A stretch of DNA of 64,000 nucleotides from Neobacillus citreus (lineage in GTDB: Bacteria; Bacillota; Bacilli; Bacillales; Cytobacillaceae). Location: assembly GCF_018343545.2 (NCBI RefSeq), contig NZ_JAGYPE020000013.1, positions 37,395 through 101,394 on the forward strand, given 5' to 3'. Shown here one piece after another: positions 54,196 through 63,926 of this stretch. A model generated the notes under the pieces. It did not search any database, had not been told where the DNA came from, and saw only the letters and a program-made list of their open reading frames with translations. The position numbers and the translations under genes are program-made. How positions within the stretch are numbered: the first letter of the stretch is position 1; each line of letters opens with the position of its first letter.

Positions 54196-54275
54196 AAATG
54201 AAAACTTGCCGATTGGCGAGTCCGTAAGGACGAAGACAGTGGCGTAGTTGAATTTATACTTTCTTACTAGCCAAA
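54196..54275 (+). repeat. Dispersed RNA-like repeat element, copy 3 (internally deleted)
   Basis: This copy starts eight bases after the menA stop with AAATGAAAACTTGCC. Hairpin 1 is CTTGCC-GATT-GGCGAG, hairpin 2 GTCC-GTAA-GGAC, then GTGGCGTAGTTGAATTTATA and CTTTCTTACTAGCC. Relative to copies 1 and 2 the left arm and loop of the 3' stem are missing, between two AATTTAT direct repeats. Confidence 0.7.
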
Positions 54276-54306
54276 AAAGCTTCTGCCGAGAGCAGAAGCT
54301 TTTTAA
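54273..54306. terminator. Bidirectional terminator between menA and glgP
   Basis: AAAAAGCTTCTGC and GCAGAAGCTTTTT pair perfectly around a five-base loop. Confidence 0.92.
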
Positions 54307-54309
54307 ATA

Positions 54310-56706
54310 TTATTTTACTGGATGGATTCCCCATATATCTTTGGCGTATTCTTTTATCGTTCGGTCGCTCGAGAAGTAGCCTGCATGGGCGATGTTAGTC
54401 AGGCACATTTTCTGCCATTTTAGTGAATCCGCATAGGCTTCTCCTACCCTCCGCTGGGTATCTGCATAGGAAGCGAAATCCTTTAAGACAAAATATTGAT
54501 CGTTTTCTTCAAGCAGCGAGTCAAAGATTGGTTCAAATTCGTTATGGACGCCCGGGAAAAATCCGTTCACCAGCTGATTGACAGCCTGCTGAATCCGGTT
54601 ATCATGATGATAATATTCAACGGATTCATATCCGCCGTGCCGATAATAATGAAGGACCTCCTCGGCCGTTAGACCGAAGATAAAAATATTATCGTCCCCC
54701 ACCCTTTCATGAATTTCTACATTTGCCCCGTCCAAAGTCCCTAACGTCAATGCCCCATTAATCATAAACTTCATATTCCCCGTACCTGATGCTTCCTTGC
54801 TGGCCGTTGAAATCTGCTCGCTTATATCTGCAGCAGGAAATATTTTCTCCGCCAATGAAACGCGGTAGTTCTCCAAAAACACAACCTTCATCTTATCGCC
54901 GACTTTTGGGTCATGGTTAACTTTCTCAGCTACTGTATTGATTAATTTAATAATCTTCTTCGCGTAATAATATCCAGGAGATGCTTTTGCTCCAAAAATA
55001 AATACCCTCGGTACCATGGAAAAACTGGAATCTTCCAAAATTCGATTATATAGGTGCATGATATGCAGGACATTTAGAAGCTGTCTTTTATAAGCGTGCA
55101 GCCTCTTCACCTGGACATCAAAGATGGCATCAGGATTGACGGAAATACCGTTGTGCTTATAAATCACCTCAGCCATATTTTGCTTATTCTCCTGCTTGAT
55201 TGCCGCTAATTTCCCTAAAATCGAGTGATTGTCTTGATATTTAAGGAACTGCATCAGCTCATGTGCAGAGTGAGTCCACCCATCCCCGATTGTTTCGCTT
55301 AGGAGCGAGGACAATTTGGGGTTTGCTTTTAACAGCCAGCGGCGGTGGGCAATGCCGTTCGTCTTATTGTTGAATTTCTCAGGGAAAAGCTGAAAGAAGG
55401 GCCGCATCTCACGTTCCTTTAAGATTTCGGTATGTAATCTTGCCACACCGTTTACACTAAAGCTGCCAACAATCGCTAAATGGGCCATTTTGACATAGCC
55501 ATCCGCTATTATCGCTAGTCCCGCAATTCGCTCCCAATCGCCTGGGGTCTCTTCCCAACGTTCCTTGCAGAATCTTTCATTTATTTCCTCAACAATCATA
55601 TAAATTCTTGGCAGGAGCGGCTGGAAGATATGAATCGGCCATTTCTCCAAGGCTTCTGATAAGGTGGTATGATTGGTATAAGAGATTGTATTAGTAGTAA
55701 TCTCCCATGCTTGTTCCCAAGAAAAGCCTTCCTCATCCATCAGAATCCTCATCAGTTCTGGAATGGCTAGAACAGGATGGGTATCATTAATATGAATACA
55801 AACATGATGATTCAGCTCTTCAAGGCTGCCATGCTGTTTTTTATAGGACCTTAAAATTGACTGGAGGCTTGCCGACACTAAAAAGTATTGCTGCTTTAGC
55901 CTTAACGTCTTGCCTTCATCATGGGTATCGTCCGGATAAAGGAATTCGGAAATGGCTTCTGTCCTCCGCTTATATTGTAAAATATCTTTATGAACTGGAA
56001 ACTGAGCGGGCTCTGAACTCCAAAGCCTTAAGGTATTAACTGTCTTTGTCTGAAAGCCGACAACAGGCATATCGTATGGAACAGCAGTAACTACTTCCGT
56101 GTTTATATGTTGAAAAACAAGCCTGCCATTTTCCTGCCGGGTTTCAACTTTCCCCCAAAACGGGATACTAACCGCCAAATCGGCCTTGCGTATTTCCCAA
56201 ACATTGCCGCTTCTTAGCCATTGCTCCGGCAGTTCAACCTGATAGCCGTCGACTATCTTCTGTTCAAATAACCCATGTTTATAGCGGATTCCATGGCCAT
56301 GTCCCGGCAGATCAGTGGAAGCAAGTGAGTCCAAAAAGCAGGCGGCTAGTCTGCCTAAGCCGCCGTTTCCTAAGCCTGCATCCGGTTCCAGCTCTTCAAG
56401 GTCCGCCAATTCAATACCTAAGTCACTTAGGCCTTCCGCAACGGTTTCCTCCACGCCCAGATTAAGCAGATTCTGCCGTAGCAGCTTGCCTAGCAAATAT
56501 TCAATCGATAAATAATATACCTGTTTCTCTCTAACTGCCATGTAACGTTCATTGGTGGCAATCCAATCATTACTAACAAATTCTCTGATCATGTTGCCGA
56601 GGGTTTGGTAATGATCCCTTGGAGTGCTTTCTGAGAAGCTCTTCCCGCAGAGCATCTCAAGCCTTTTTAAAAAGTCTGCCTTAAACCGTTCTTTATTAGA
56701 AAACAT
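54310..56706 (-). CDS. glgP: Glycogen phosphorylase
   Basis: A 798-residue GT35 enzyme that releases glucose-1-phosphate from glycogen. The PLP-lysine region KEASGTGNMKFMINGALTLG and the substrate-site LGNGGLGRLAACFLDSLA are present. ATG 56706 follows AAGGAG at eight bases; the frame to 56736 overlaps glgA further and has no site. It is the last gene of glgBCDAP. Confidence 0.96.
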   Translation of the reverse strand: MFSNKERFKADFLKRLEMLCGKSFSESTPRDHYQTLGNMIREFVSNDWIATNERYMAVREKQVYYLSIEYLLGKLLRQNLLNLGVEETVAEGLSDLGIELADLEELEPDAGLGNGGLGRLAACFLDSLASTDLPGHGHGIRYKHGLFEQKIVDGYQVELPEQWLRSGNVWEIRKADLAVSIPFWGKVETRQENGRLVFQHINTEVVTAVPYDMPVVGFQTKTVNTLRLWSSEPAQFPVHKDILQYKRRTEAISEFLYPDDTHDEGKTLRLKQQYFLVSASLQSILRSYKKQHGSLEELNHHVCIHINDTHPVLAIPELMRILMDEEGFSWEQAWEITTNTISYTNHTTLSEALEKWPIHIFQPLLPRIYMIVEEINERFCKERWEETPGDWERIAGLAIIADGYVKMAHLAIVGSFSVNGVARLHTEILKEREMRPFFQLFPEKFNNKTNGIAHRRWLLKANPKLSSLLSETIGDGWTHSAHELMQFLKYQDNHSILGKLAAIKQENKQNMAEVIYKHNGISVNPDAIFDVQVKRLHAYKRQLLNVLHIMHLYNRILEDSSFSMVPRVFIFGAKASPGYYYAKKIIKLINTVAEKVNHDPKVGDKMKVVFLENYRVSLAEKIFPAADISEQISTASKEASGTGNMKFMINGALTLGTLDGANVEIHERVGDDNIFIFGLTAEEVLHYYRHGGYESVEYYHHDNRIQQAVNQLVNGFFPGVHNEFEPIFDSLLEENDQYFVLKDFASYADTQRRVGEAYADSLKWQKMCLTNIAHAGYFSSDRTIKEYAKDIWGIHPVK

Positions 56707-58147
56707 GGGTTTCACTCCTTGTGGTGAGTTCAGCATACAGCTGGTTATAGCGGAAAGCGGATTGAGCCCAGCTATAATCCATTTCCATTGCCTGTTTTAC
56801 AATTGATCCCCATGTTTTTTTATCATGATAGAAGTTAATTGCCCGCTGAATCGTATAAAGCATATCGTGAGCATTGAAGTTACGGAAGGAAAACCCATTT
56901 CCCTTCTTTGTGAACTCATTCCATGCCTTCACCGTATCATTTAAACCGCCCGTTTCCCGAACAATTGGGATGGCTCCATATTTCATGGCTATCAACTGGG
57001 AAAGGCCGCACGGTTCAAACAGGGACGGCATCAAGAATAGGTCTGCCGCTGCGTATAATCGATGCGCAAGTCCCTCATCAAAGCCGGTATGAACCTTCAA
57101 TTTTTCCGGATAAATCCGGGCTGCCTGCCGTAAATATTCTTCATATTCATAATCCCCGGTTCCAAGGATAATAACTTGGATATCCTCCTGTAAAATCTCC
57201 CGAAGGACACATTTGATGAGATCAAGCCCCTTTTGTCTAGTCAACCTTGAAATCATCACCATTAACGGAGCAGCAGCAGTTTGCTTTAGACCAAATTGCT
57301 TTTGAATTTCCTTTTTATTAATGGATTTCTTCTTAATGTCTTGGCTTGAATAGGTTTGCAAAAGAAATGGGTCATGTTCAGGGTTATAAAAGTCATCATC
57401 AATTCCGTTTAAAATTCCCAAAAGATCTTCACCTCTTGCTTTCAACAAGCCGTCAAGCTTTTCTCCGTAGTTCACTGTTTGAATTTCATTTCGATAGGTT
57501 GGACTCACGGTTGTGATGGTGTCCGCTGCAACAAGCGCACCCTTCATGAAATTGACATTTCCGAAAAACTCTAAATGTCCAGAATGGAAGGATTGTTCAT
57601 CGAGATTGAACAGGTCTCTCAAGACCTCTTTTGAAAAAACTCCTTGAAATTGCAGATTATGAATGGTAAATACAGTTTTTATCTGACCATAACCTGTCTT
57701 CTTGTAATATTCTTTTCGAAGCAGGTAAGGAATCATGGCCGTATGCCAATCATGGCAATGCAGTACGTCGGGATAAAAGTTCAACTCTTCTATGACCTCT
57801 AGCACCGCACGGTTAAAAAAGGCAAATCTTTCTCCATCATCGTAATAACCGTAAAATCCTTCACGTTTAAAATAATATTCGTTATCAACAAAATAAAACG
57901 TAACACCTTGATGGACTAGTTCCTCAATCCCGCAATACTGCTTTCTCCAGCCGACAGAAACGGAAAATTCCTTTATCTTCTTCATTCTTTTTTTATATTC
58001 GTCCGAAATGGTTCCATATTTGGGAAGAATGACCCTTACATCCGTACCTAGACTTTTTAATTCTTTTGGCAGAGATCCGGCTACATCAGCAAGGCCTCCC
58101 GACTTTGCGAATGGTCCACACTCTGACACTGCAAATAATACTTTCAC
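56696..58147 (-). CDS. glgA: Glycogen synthase (ADP-glucose)
   Basis: A 483-residue GT5 enzyme. N-terminal KSGGLADVAGSLP holds the ADP-glucose-binding KxGGL motif; the C-terminal part has MPSLFEPCGLSQLIAMKYGA. It extends alpha-1,4-glucan chains from ADP-glucose made by GlgCD. It overlaps glgD by four bases and glgP by 11 bases, indicating tight coupling. Confidence 0.97.
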   Translation of the reverse strand: MKVLFAVSECGPFAKSGGLADVAGSLPKELKSLGTDVRVILPKYGTISDEYKKRMKKIKEFSVSVGWRKQYCGIEELVHQGVTFYFVDNEYYFKREGFYGYYDDGERFAFFNRAVLEVIEELNFYPDVLHCHDWHTAMIPYLLRKEYYKKTGYGQIKTVFTIHNLQFQGVFSKEVLRDLFNLDEQSFHSGHLEFFGNVNFMKGALVAADTITTVSPTYRNEIQTVNYGEKLDGLLKARGEDLLGILNGIDDDFYNPEHDPFLLQTYSSQDIKKKSINKKEIQKQFGLKQTAAAPLMVMISRLTRQKGLDLIKCVLREILQEDIQVIILGTGDYEYEEYLRQAARIYPEKLKVHTGFDEGLAHRLYAAADLFLMPSLFEPCGLSQLIAMKYGAIPIVRETGGLNDTVKAWNEFTKKGNGFSFRNFNAHDMLYTIQRAINFYHDKKTWGSIVKQAMEMDYSWAQSAFRYNQLYAELTTRSETHVF

Positions 58148-59175
58148 GAATTCATCAACGCTCCTTGCTTTGTACCTTTTCTTATTACAAACGGTGCCCC
58201 CGCTGTGCCAGTTAAATGTGTCCCTGATTCAACCCGGACATCTTTATCCAAAATAACCGAATCCAAGTAACAATTGTCCTCAATTTGGCATTTTTGCATG
58301 ATGACACAGTTCTTAATAACTGTACCTTTTCCGATTTTTACTCCGCGCGAGACAATACTGTTTTCAACAGTGCCGCTAATTAAACAGCCGTTTGCAATCA
58401 TTGAATTTTTTACGGATGATTCTTTTAAATACTTAGCAGGCGGCTCATCCTTAACCTTTGTCAAAATAGGCTGGTCATTATTAAAAAGATTTTTCCAAAC
58501 GTTAGGCTTTAGCAAATTCATGCTGGTCGAGTAATAATTCTCAATTGAATCTATCTTGACGGCATATCCATCATAATCATATTGGCAAACAGTGTAATCA
58601 TTATGAATATCGCTGACGACATCCTTCATACAACTGTACCCAGTCTCAAATCTAGTTTCAATCAGCTTCATCAACAGAGAGGTTTTGATTAAATACATTT
58701 CTAATGATCTTCCATCCTGATGATGGATTTCGGTAATATCGCAGTTTGCATGCATATGCCATTCTAGCATGGGTTTAAAATTCATATTTAAAATGGTGTA
58801 ACAATTTGAGATAATCGCATATTCCTGAGTGCTGCGATAAAAATAATCCATATTTGCCGCGAAAAGATCAAAGGAACCTATCCCTTTAGGATTGCTGCCT
58901 ACGACTGGAGAAGGAAAAAAGAAAAGGCCATCCCTTTTCCGATTTAGATCCCAATTCTTCCCTGACCCTAAGTGGTCCATCAAGGAACGGTACTGCATTT
59001 TTGGAAAAATCGCGACACTGCGAATGCCGGAATTCACCATATTTGAAAGGACAAAGTCAATAATACGATAACGGCCTGCATAAGGCAGCGCCGCCAAAGA
59101 ACGATGTGTTAATAGGTCATCCAAATCCTCATGATAGGTAGTTGCATCAATAATACCTAAAAGCTTTCTTTTCAC
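58144..59175 (-). CDS. glgD: Glucose-1-phosphate adenylyltransferase, GlgD subunit
   Basis: A 343-residue relative of GlgC with a C-terminal left-handed beta-helix (SVKNSMIANGCLISGTVENS). The N-terminal glycine-rich nucleotide loop of GlgC ([10 protein letters not shown]) is replaced by GIIDATTYHEDLDDL, as in all GlgD proteins, which are considered modulatory subunits of a GlgCD complex. GTG start after GAGGGG. It lies between glgC and glgA. Confidence 0.93.
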   Translation of the reverse strand: MKRKLLGIIDATTYHEDLDDLLTHRSLAALPYAGRYRIIDFVLSNMVNSGIRSVAIFPKMQYRSLMDHLGSGKNWDLNRKRDGLFFFPSPVVGSNPKGIGSFDLFAANMDYFYRSTQEYAIISNCYTILNMNFKPMLEWHMHANCDITEIHHQDGRSLEMYLIKTSLLMKLIETRFETGYSCMKDVVSDIHNDYTVCQYDYDGYAVKIDSIENYYSTSMNLLKPNVWKNLFNNDQPILTKVKDEPPAKYLKESSVKNSMIANGCLISGTVENSIVSRGVKIGKGTVIKNCVIMQKCQIEDNCYLDSVILDKDVRVESGTHLTGTAGAPFVIRKGTKQGALMNS

Positions 59176-59247
59176 GCCAAAGTCCCCTCCAGTTTCTTAT
59201 CACCTAATATCTGTAGCACCCAGTCCGACTGGGCTTTCATTCTATTT

Positions 59248-60393
59248 TTAATAGGCAGAGTACAACGCTTTTAACATTTCCTCTGTGACTAGGATGATTT
59301 CATCATCGAAGGAACGAATGACCGTTCCGTCCGGTATTTTCACGTTACAAGGCACAATCGCTTTTTCAATAAAACAATTGCTGCCAATTGTTGCATCCGG
59401 CATGATCACAGACTCCTTAACAGTGGAATCCTTCCCTACTGTTACGCCCTGGAAGAGTACTGATTTCTCAATTTCCCCTTCAATTGTACATCCTTCATTA
59501 ATGAGTGATTCCATTACTCTGGCATCCGGGGAAATATATTGCGGAGGACGATTAGGATTAACAGAATAAATTCTCCAGTCATGGTCAAATAAATCTAATT
59601 CGCAATCTTCGTCCAATAAATCCATATTGGCCTCCCAAAGACTTCTTACAGTGCCAACGTCCTTCCAATAGCCTTTGAACGGATAGGCATATAATTTTTT
59701 ATTTTCTTCAAGAAGCCTTGGAATGACATCTTTCCCAAAGTCGTGACTGGAGTCCGGATTGCGTGCATCCATTTCCAAATATTCTTTCAATATATTCCAA
59801 CTAAAAATATATATGCCCATCGATGCAAGATTATTTTTAGGCTCACTTGGCTTTTCCTCAAATTCCAGGATTCTCAGTTCATCGTTTGTATTCATAATCC
59901 CAAACCGGCTGGCTTCCGCCCAAGGTACCTCGATCAGGGAGATCGTTACATCTGCTCGTTTTTCAATATGGTATTCAAGCATGGATTCGTAATTCATTTT
60001 ATAAATATGGTCACCAGAAAGGATTAAAACGTAGTCCGGCTGGTACTGCTTTAAGTAATTAAGGTTTTGATAGATGGCGCTTGCCGTACCGGTGTACCAC
60101 TTCACTTCTGAGGATTCACTGTAAGGGGGTAAAACGGTAACCCCGCCATTTTTACTGTCAAGATCCCATGCACTGCCTATTCCAATATATGAATTTAACA
60201 AGAGCGGCTGATATTGCGTTAAGACGCCGACAGTATCAATTCCGGAATTTGCACAATTGCTTAAGGTAAAATCGATGATCCGATACTTCCCTCCGAATGG
60301 CACAGCCGGTTTTGCAAGGTCCTTTGTAAGAGCATTAAGCCTGCTCCCTTTCCCTCCTGCCAGCAGCATGGCTACGCACCTTTTCTTTTCCAT
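59248..60393 (-). CDS. glgC: Glucose-1-phosphate adenylyltransferase, catalytic GlgC
   Basis: A 381-residue nucleotidyltransferase making ADP-glucose from ATP and glucose-1-phosphate. It has [50 protein letters not shown] with the metal aspartate, and a C-terminal hexapeptide beta-helix. The ATG follows GGAGAG inside the end of glgB, with which it overlaps by 59 bases. Confidence 0.96.
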   Translation of the reverse strand: MEKKRCVAMLLAGGKGSRLNALTKDLAKPAVPFGGKYRIIDFTLSNCANSGIDTVGVLTQYQPLLLNSYIGIGSAWDLDSKNGGVTVLPPYSESSEVKWYTGTASAIYQNLNYLKQYQPDYVLILSGDHIYKMNYESMLEYHIEKRADVTISLIEVPWAEASRFGIMNTNDELRILEFEEKPSEPKNNLASMGIYIFSWNILKEYLEMDARNPDSSHDFGKDVIPRLLEENKKLYAYPFKGYWKDVGTVRSLWEANMDLLDEDCELDLFDHDWRIYSVNPNRPPQYISPDARVMESLINEGCTIEGEIEKSVLFQGVTVGKDSTVKESVIMPDATIGSNCFIEKAIVPCNVKIPDGTVIRSFDDEIILVTEEMLKALYSAY

Positions 60394-62284
60394 TGCCTTT
60401 TCTCTCCTTCCGTTTTTTCACTTGTCTTATCATCTGAAACCCATACGGGGCAATTGTGAGCTTGATAGAATACGGTCTTCCGTGGAAAGGCTCTTCTGAA
60501 GCCGGAATGGTGTGCTTATTAATATGGCCGGCACCACCAAATTCTAAGTCGTCATTATTAAGAATTTCCCGGTATTCACCAGAGTTTGGCACACCTATCT
60601 GATAATCCTGATAGCTAATGCCCGTAAAATTGCAAATGATGATTATCGCATCCTCTTCCTTCTTCCCTTTTCGAATAAAGGAAAACATCGACTGCTCGTT
60701 ATTATTAACATCCATCCATTCAAATCCATCCCACAGATGATCGAGTTCATAGAGGGCTTTGGTGCGTTTGTAAACTTTCGTTAAGACTTTCACATAGGCA
60801 TTCAGTTTTCGGTGCAGCTCGTAGTCCAAAAGATGCCAATCTAGCTGTTCTTTATCTTTCCATTCCGCGAACTGCCCCAGTTCAAATCCCATAAATAGCA
60901 GCTTCTTCCCGGGATGGGCAAACATATAGCCCAGTAAAAGCCTTAGCTGGGCAAATTTTTCCCAATAATCACCGGGCATCTTATCCAATAAAGATTTTTT
61001 CCCGTGGACAACCTCATCATGTGAAAACGGGAGCATAAAGTTTTCTGAAAACGCATATAAAAGTGAAAAAGTGACCTTTGAATGGGCCTGTGACCTTGCA
61101 AACGGCGGCGTTTCCATGTATTCAAGCATGTCATTCATCCAACCCATATTCCATTTGTAATCAAATCCAAGACCGCCATAACGGACTGGGGTCGTTACCT
61201 TCGAAAAATCGGTGGAGTCTTCCCCTATCATTAAAAAATATGGATTATAGTTGTTTATTGCTTGATTAAGTTTTTTTAAGAAAGCAATACCGAAGGGGTT
61301 TTCACTTTGTCTATTTGAGGCATTCGGCCAATAAATGATATTGGCAACAGCATCCATTCTGAAGCCATCGATATGATAATTTTCCATCCAAAATAGGGCG
61401 TTTGAAATGAGGAAACTTTGCACCTCTCCTTTTCCAAGGTCAAAATTGGCTGTGCCCCAGATGTGGTTTTCCCTATCATTTAGATGGGAATAGGAATAAA
61501 GATGTGTACCGTCAAAATTGTATAACCCATGAGCGTCCTTGCAGAAATGCCCGGGTACCCAGTCAAGGATGACCCCTATGCCATGCTGATGGCACTGTTC
61601 GACGAAATAGCGGAAATCATCTGGAGTCCCGTACCGCGATGTTACGGAGAAATACCCAGTCCCTTGGTACCCCCAAGAAGCGTCAAGTGGATGTTCAACC
61701 AGCGGCAGCAGCTCAATATGCGTAAAGCCAAGCTCCAATACATAAGGGACAAGTTCTTCCGCCAGTTCTCGATAGGTTAAAAAGTCACCATTATCCTTGG
61801 TCTTCCATGAGCCCGCATGAACCTCATAAATGACGGCTGGTTCCGCCAGGAAGTTCGATTGTGCTTTGCGGTTCATCCATTGAGTGTCCTGCCATTTATA
61901 GCCCTCAAGCGAATAAACAACAGAGGCTGTATTTGGTCTTAATTCTGAGTAAAAAGCATAGGGATCTGCTTTTAATAATCGTTTCTTTGATTTTGTGGTG
62001 ATTTCATATTTATAGTTGCAGCCATCTAGATTTTGCTTGATGACAATAATCCATACACCCTCACCATTTACTTTTTGTAATTCATATCCATCACCATTCC
62101 AGTGATTAAAATCCCCCACAAGCCTTACTTTGAGGGCATTCGGAGCCCAAACGCAAAATCGTGTATAAGTCTTTGCGGAATCCTTAAAGATATGAGCGCC
62201 AAAAAGCTGATGACTTTGAAAAAGATTTCCCTCGTGAAATAAGTGAAGCTGGTAATCAGTCGGAAAAAATGTATTCACTGCCAT
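60335..62284 (-). CDS. glgB: 1,4-alpha-glucan branching enzyme
   Basis: A 649-residue GH13_9 enzyme: N-terminal CBM48 ([20 protein letters not shown]), then [20 protein letters not shown], the nucleophile region [13 protein letters not shown], the acid [10 protein letters not shown] nearby and [15 protein letters not shown]. It introduces alpha-1,6 branches. Start: ATG 62284 giving [19 protein letters not shown]; the site GGTGAGG is about 12 bases away, and ATG 62296 is an alternative. The C-terminus carries a basic tail of about 25 residues ([20 protein letters not shown] and on) that reads into glgC in another frame; the B. subtilis protein (627 residues) is shorter. It heads the glg operon. 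Confidence 0.94.
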   Translation of the reverse strand: MAVNTFFPTDYQLHLFHEGNLFQSHQLFGAHIFKDSAKTYTRFCVWAPNALKVRLVGDFNHWNGDGYELQKVNGEGVWIIVIKQNLDGCNYKYEITTKSKKRLLKADPYAFYSELRPNTASVVYSLEGYKWQDTQWMNRKAQSNFLAEPAVIYEVHAGSWKTKDNGDFLTYRELAEELVPYVLELGFTHIELLPLVEHPLDASWGYQGTGYFSVTSRYGTPDDFRYFVEQCHQHGIGVILDWVPGHFCKDAHGLYNFDGTHLYSYSHLNDRENHIWGTANFDLGKGEVQSFLISNALFWMENYHIDGFRMDAVANIIYWPNASNRQSENPFGIAFLKKLNQAINNYNPYFLMIGEDSTDFSKVTTPVRYGGLGFDYKWNMGWMNDMLEYMETPPFARSQAHSKVTFSLLYAFSENFMLPFSHDEVVHGKKSLLDKMPGDYWEKFAQLRLLLGYMFAHPGKKLLFMGFELGQFAEWKDKEQLDWHLLDYELHRKLNAYVKVLTKVYKRTKALYELDHLWDGFEWMDVNNNEQSMFSFIRKGKKEEDAIIIICNFTGISYQDYQIGVPNSGEYREILNNDDLEFGGAGHINKHTIPASEEPFHGRPYSIKLTIAPYGFQMIRQVKKRKERKGNGKEKVRSHAAGRREREQA

Positions 62285-62309
62285 GGCTCTTCTCATCCTC
62301 ACCTGAAAT

Positions 62310-62640
62310 TATGTATTTCAAAAACCAATTATAAGTGCAAATAACAAATATTCCTTGTAAAACTTTTTTATCTTTTCTGACAGCAAGCGGGGAATGGCTC
62401 CACTATTAGATGTTTTTTGACAGCTGTCACCAGGATACGGCAAAAAATCTCTCGTGTTTCGACAGGAATCTATTAAGTTTTTTTGTGATTTTTTTGTTAA
62501 AGTAGTTTGAAAAGTTATTCAATTTTTGAAAAAAATAGATAACTTTATTTGCGGAAAATCGAAGTCTTGCAAGCGATTTCAATACTTTATTGCATTGTAG
62601 AGATAGCAAAGAGGTTATATTAATATAATGATTTGCATGT
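62310..62640. other. Gene-free region upstream of glgB, no convincing feature
   Basis: This AT-rich stretch separates the glg operon from the tRNA operon. A TATAAT-like sequence occurs about 45 bp upstream of glgB on the minus strand, but I find no -35 at acceptable distance, and no SigmaE-type pair that fits spacing. The short open frame at 62427-62609 has no ribosome site and is K/N/F-rich noise. Confidence 0.5.
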
Positions 62641-62652
62641 TCAAAAACAACA

Positions 62653-62686
62653 AAAAAGCTGATGACTATATGTCATCAGCTTTTTC
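62653..62686 (-). terminator. Terminator of the tRNA operon
   Basis: AAAAAGCTGATGAC and GTCATCAGCTTTTT are perfect arms; on the minus strand they follow tRNA-Glu directly and are followed by TTTTTTGTTG. Confidence 0.92.
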
Positions 62687-62689
62687 GTA

Positions 62690-62761
62690 TGACCCCTACG
62701 GGATTCGAACCCGTGTTACCGCCGTGAAAGGGCGGTGTCTTAACCGCTTGACCAAGGGGCC
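62690..62761 (-). tRNA. tRNA-Glu (anticodon TTC), no encoded CCA
   Basis: Cloverleaf with acceptor GGCCCCT/AGGGGTC and anticodon loop CTTTCAC. The 3' end continues ATAC, so CCA must be added. It is the last tRNA of the array, as in B. subtilis trnB. Confidence 0.95.
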
Positions 62762-62764
62762 AAA

Positions 62765-62855
62765 TGGCAGAGAAGAAGGGATTCGAACCCTCGCGCCGCT
62801 TACGCGACCTACTCCCTTAGCAGGGGAGCCCCTTGAGCCACTTGGGTACTTCTCT
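62765..62855 (-). tRNA. tRNA-Ser (anticodon GCT)
   Basis: Acceptor AGAGAAG/CTTCTCT, anticodon loop CTGCTAA, long variable arm, encoded GCCA end. Length 91. Confidence 0.96.
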
Positions 62856-62858
62856 ATA

Positions 62859-62933
62859 TGGCTCCGCAGGTAGGACTCGAACCTACGACCGATCGGTTAA
62901 CAGCCGATAGCTCTACCACTGAGCTACTGCGGA
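62859..62933 (-). tRNA. tRNA-Asn (anticodon GTT)
   Basis: Acceptor TCCGCAG/CTGCGGA, anticodon loop CTGTTAA, encoded CCA. Confidence 0.96.
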
Positions 62934-62942
62934 ATAATACTA

Positions 62943-63019
<77 letters not shown>

Positions 63020-63023
63020 ATAA

Positions 63024-63097
63024 TGGAGCGGGTGATGGGAATCGAACCCACAACAACAGCTTGGAAGGCTGTGGTTTTACCACTAAACTACACCCGC
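63024..63097 (-). tRNA. tRNA-Gly (anticodon TCC)
   Basis: Acceptor GCGGGTG/CACCCGC, loop CTTCCAA, encoded TCCA end. Confidence 0.96.
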
Positions 63098-63104
63098 ATT
63101 ATAT

Positions 63105-63181
63105 TGGGGCGGCTGATGGGAATCGAACCCACGAATGTCGGAACCACAATCCGATGCGTTAACCACTTCGCCACAACCGCC
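63105..63181 (-). tRNA. tRNA-His (anticodon GTG)
   Basis: Anticodon loop TTGTGGT; an encoded extra 5' G pairs with C73, as usual for bacterial tRNA-His. CCA encoded. Confidence 0.95.
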
Positions 63182-63203
63182 GTGATGTTTTTAAAAATAA
63201 AGG

Positions 63204-63276
63204 TGGCTCAGGACGGAATCGAACCGCCGACACAAGGATTTTCAGTCCTTTGCTCTACCGACTGAGCTACTGAGCC
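63204..63276 (-). tRNA. tRNA-Phe (anticodon GAA), CCA not fully encoded
   Basis: Acceptor GGCTCAG/CTGAGCC, loop CTGAAAA. After the discriminator A the DNA reads CCT, so the last A is added by the CCA enzyme. Confidence 0.95.
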
Positions 63277-63311
63277 ATTATTAAATCATTTTCTATTAAG
63301 CCAAAGATAAA

Positions 63312-63388
63312 TGGCGGTCTGGACGGGACTCGAACCCGCGACCTCCTGCGTGACAGGCAGGCATTCTAACCAACTGAACTACCAGACC
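63312..63388 (-). tRNA. tRNA-Asp (anticodon GTC)
   Basis: Acceptor GGTCTGG/CCAGACC, loop CTGTCAC, discriminator G and encoded CCA. Confidence 0.96.
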
Positions 63389-63391
63389 GAA

Positions 63392-63465
<74 letters not shown>

Positions 63466-63632
63466 ATAATAAGAAGTATTAAGTTTACGTCAAGCTAAAA
63501 GCAAACGTAGGACTGTATCAATCTCAGAAAGCTTATTCAAGCAGCAGCTCGATTGATACAACTCGCAGATTATTCATCGAAGCAACGCTCGTTGCTCCAC
63601 CCCGCGATAATAAAAAGTATAAAATGTATTTA
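63466..63632 (-). pseudogene. Spacer with duplicated 5' fragment of tRNA-fMet
   Basis: The only long gap inside the array. At 63593-63613 the plus strand repeats TGCTCCACCCCGCGATAATA, identical to 63452-63471, that is, the first 14 bases of tRNA-fMet plus its 5' flank; a further AAGTAT also matches. The rest of the tRNA is missing. The 141-bp offset marks a partial duplication or an insertion scar. Confidence 0.75.
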
Positions 63633-63725
63633 TGGCGGAGGAAGAGGGATTCGAACCCCCGCGCGGTTTAACCCGCCTGTCGGTTTTCAAGACCGATCCC
63701 TTCAGCCAAACTTGGGTATTCCTCC
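63633..63725 (-). tRNA. tRNA-Ser (anticodon TGA)
   Basis: Acceptor GGAGGAA/TTCCTCC, loop CTTGAAA, long variable arm, encoded GCCA. Length 93. Confidence 0.96.
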
Positions 63726-63742
63726 ATAAAATAAGATACTAA

Positions 63743-63819
63743 TGGTGGACCTTGTAGGACTCGAACCTACGACCGGACGGTTATGAGCCGTCTGCTCTAA
63801 CCAGCTGAGCTAAAGGTCC
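63743..63819 (-). tRNA. tRNA with CAT anticodon, probably tRNA-Ile2 (lysidine)
   Basis: Acceptor GGACCTT/AAGGTCC, loop CTCATAA, encoded CCA. The array already has initiator and elongator Met, and its place between Met and Ser matches the CAU-Ile of B. subtilis trnB. TilS would convert C34 to lysidine. Confidence 0.85.
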
Positions 63820-63828
63820 TAATAATCT

Positions 63829-63905
63829 TGGTAGCGGCGGAGGGGATCGAACCCCCGACCTTACGGGTATGAACCGTACGCTCTAGCCAGCTGAGCTACA
63901 CCGCC
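63829..63905 (-). tRNA. Elongator tRNA-Met (anticodon CAT)
   Basis: Acceptor GGCGGTG with CGCCGCT, loop TTCATAC, encoded ACCA; nearly identical to remembered B. subtilis elongator tRNA-Met. Confidence 0.93.
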
Positions 63906-63926
63906 AAATTACATATTTAAATTAAA

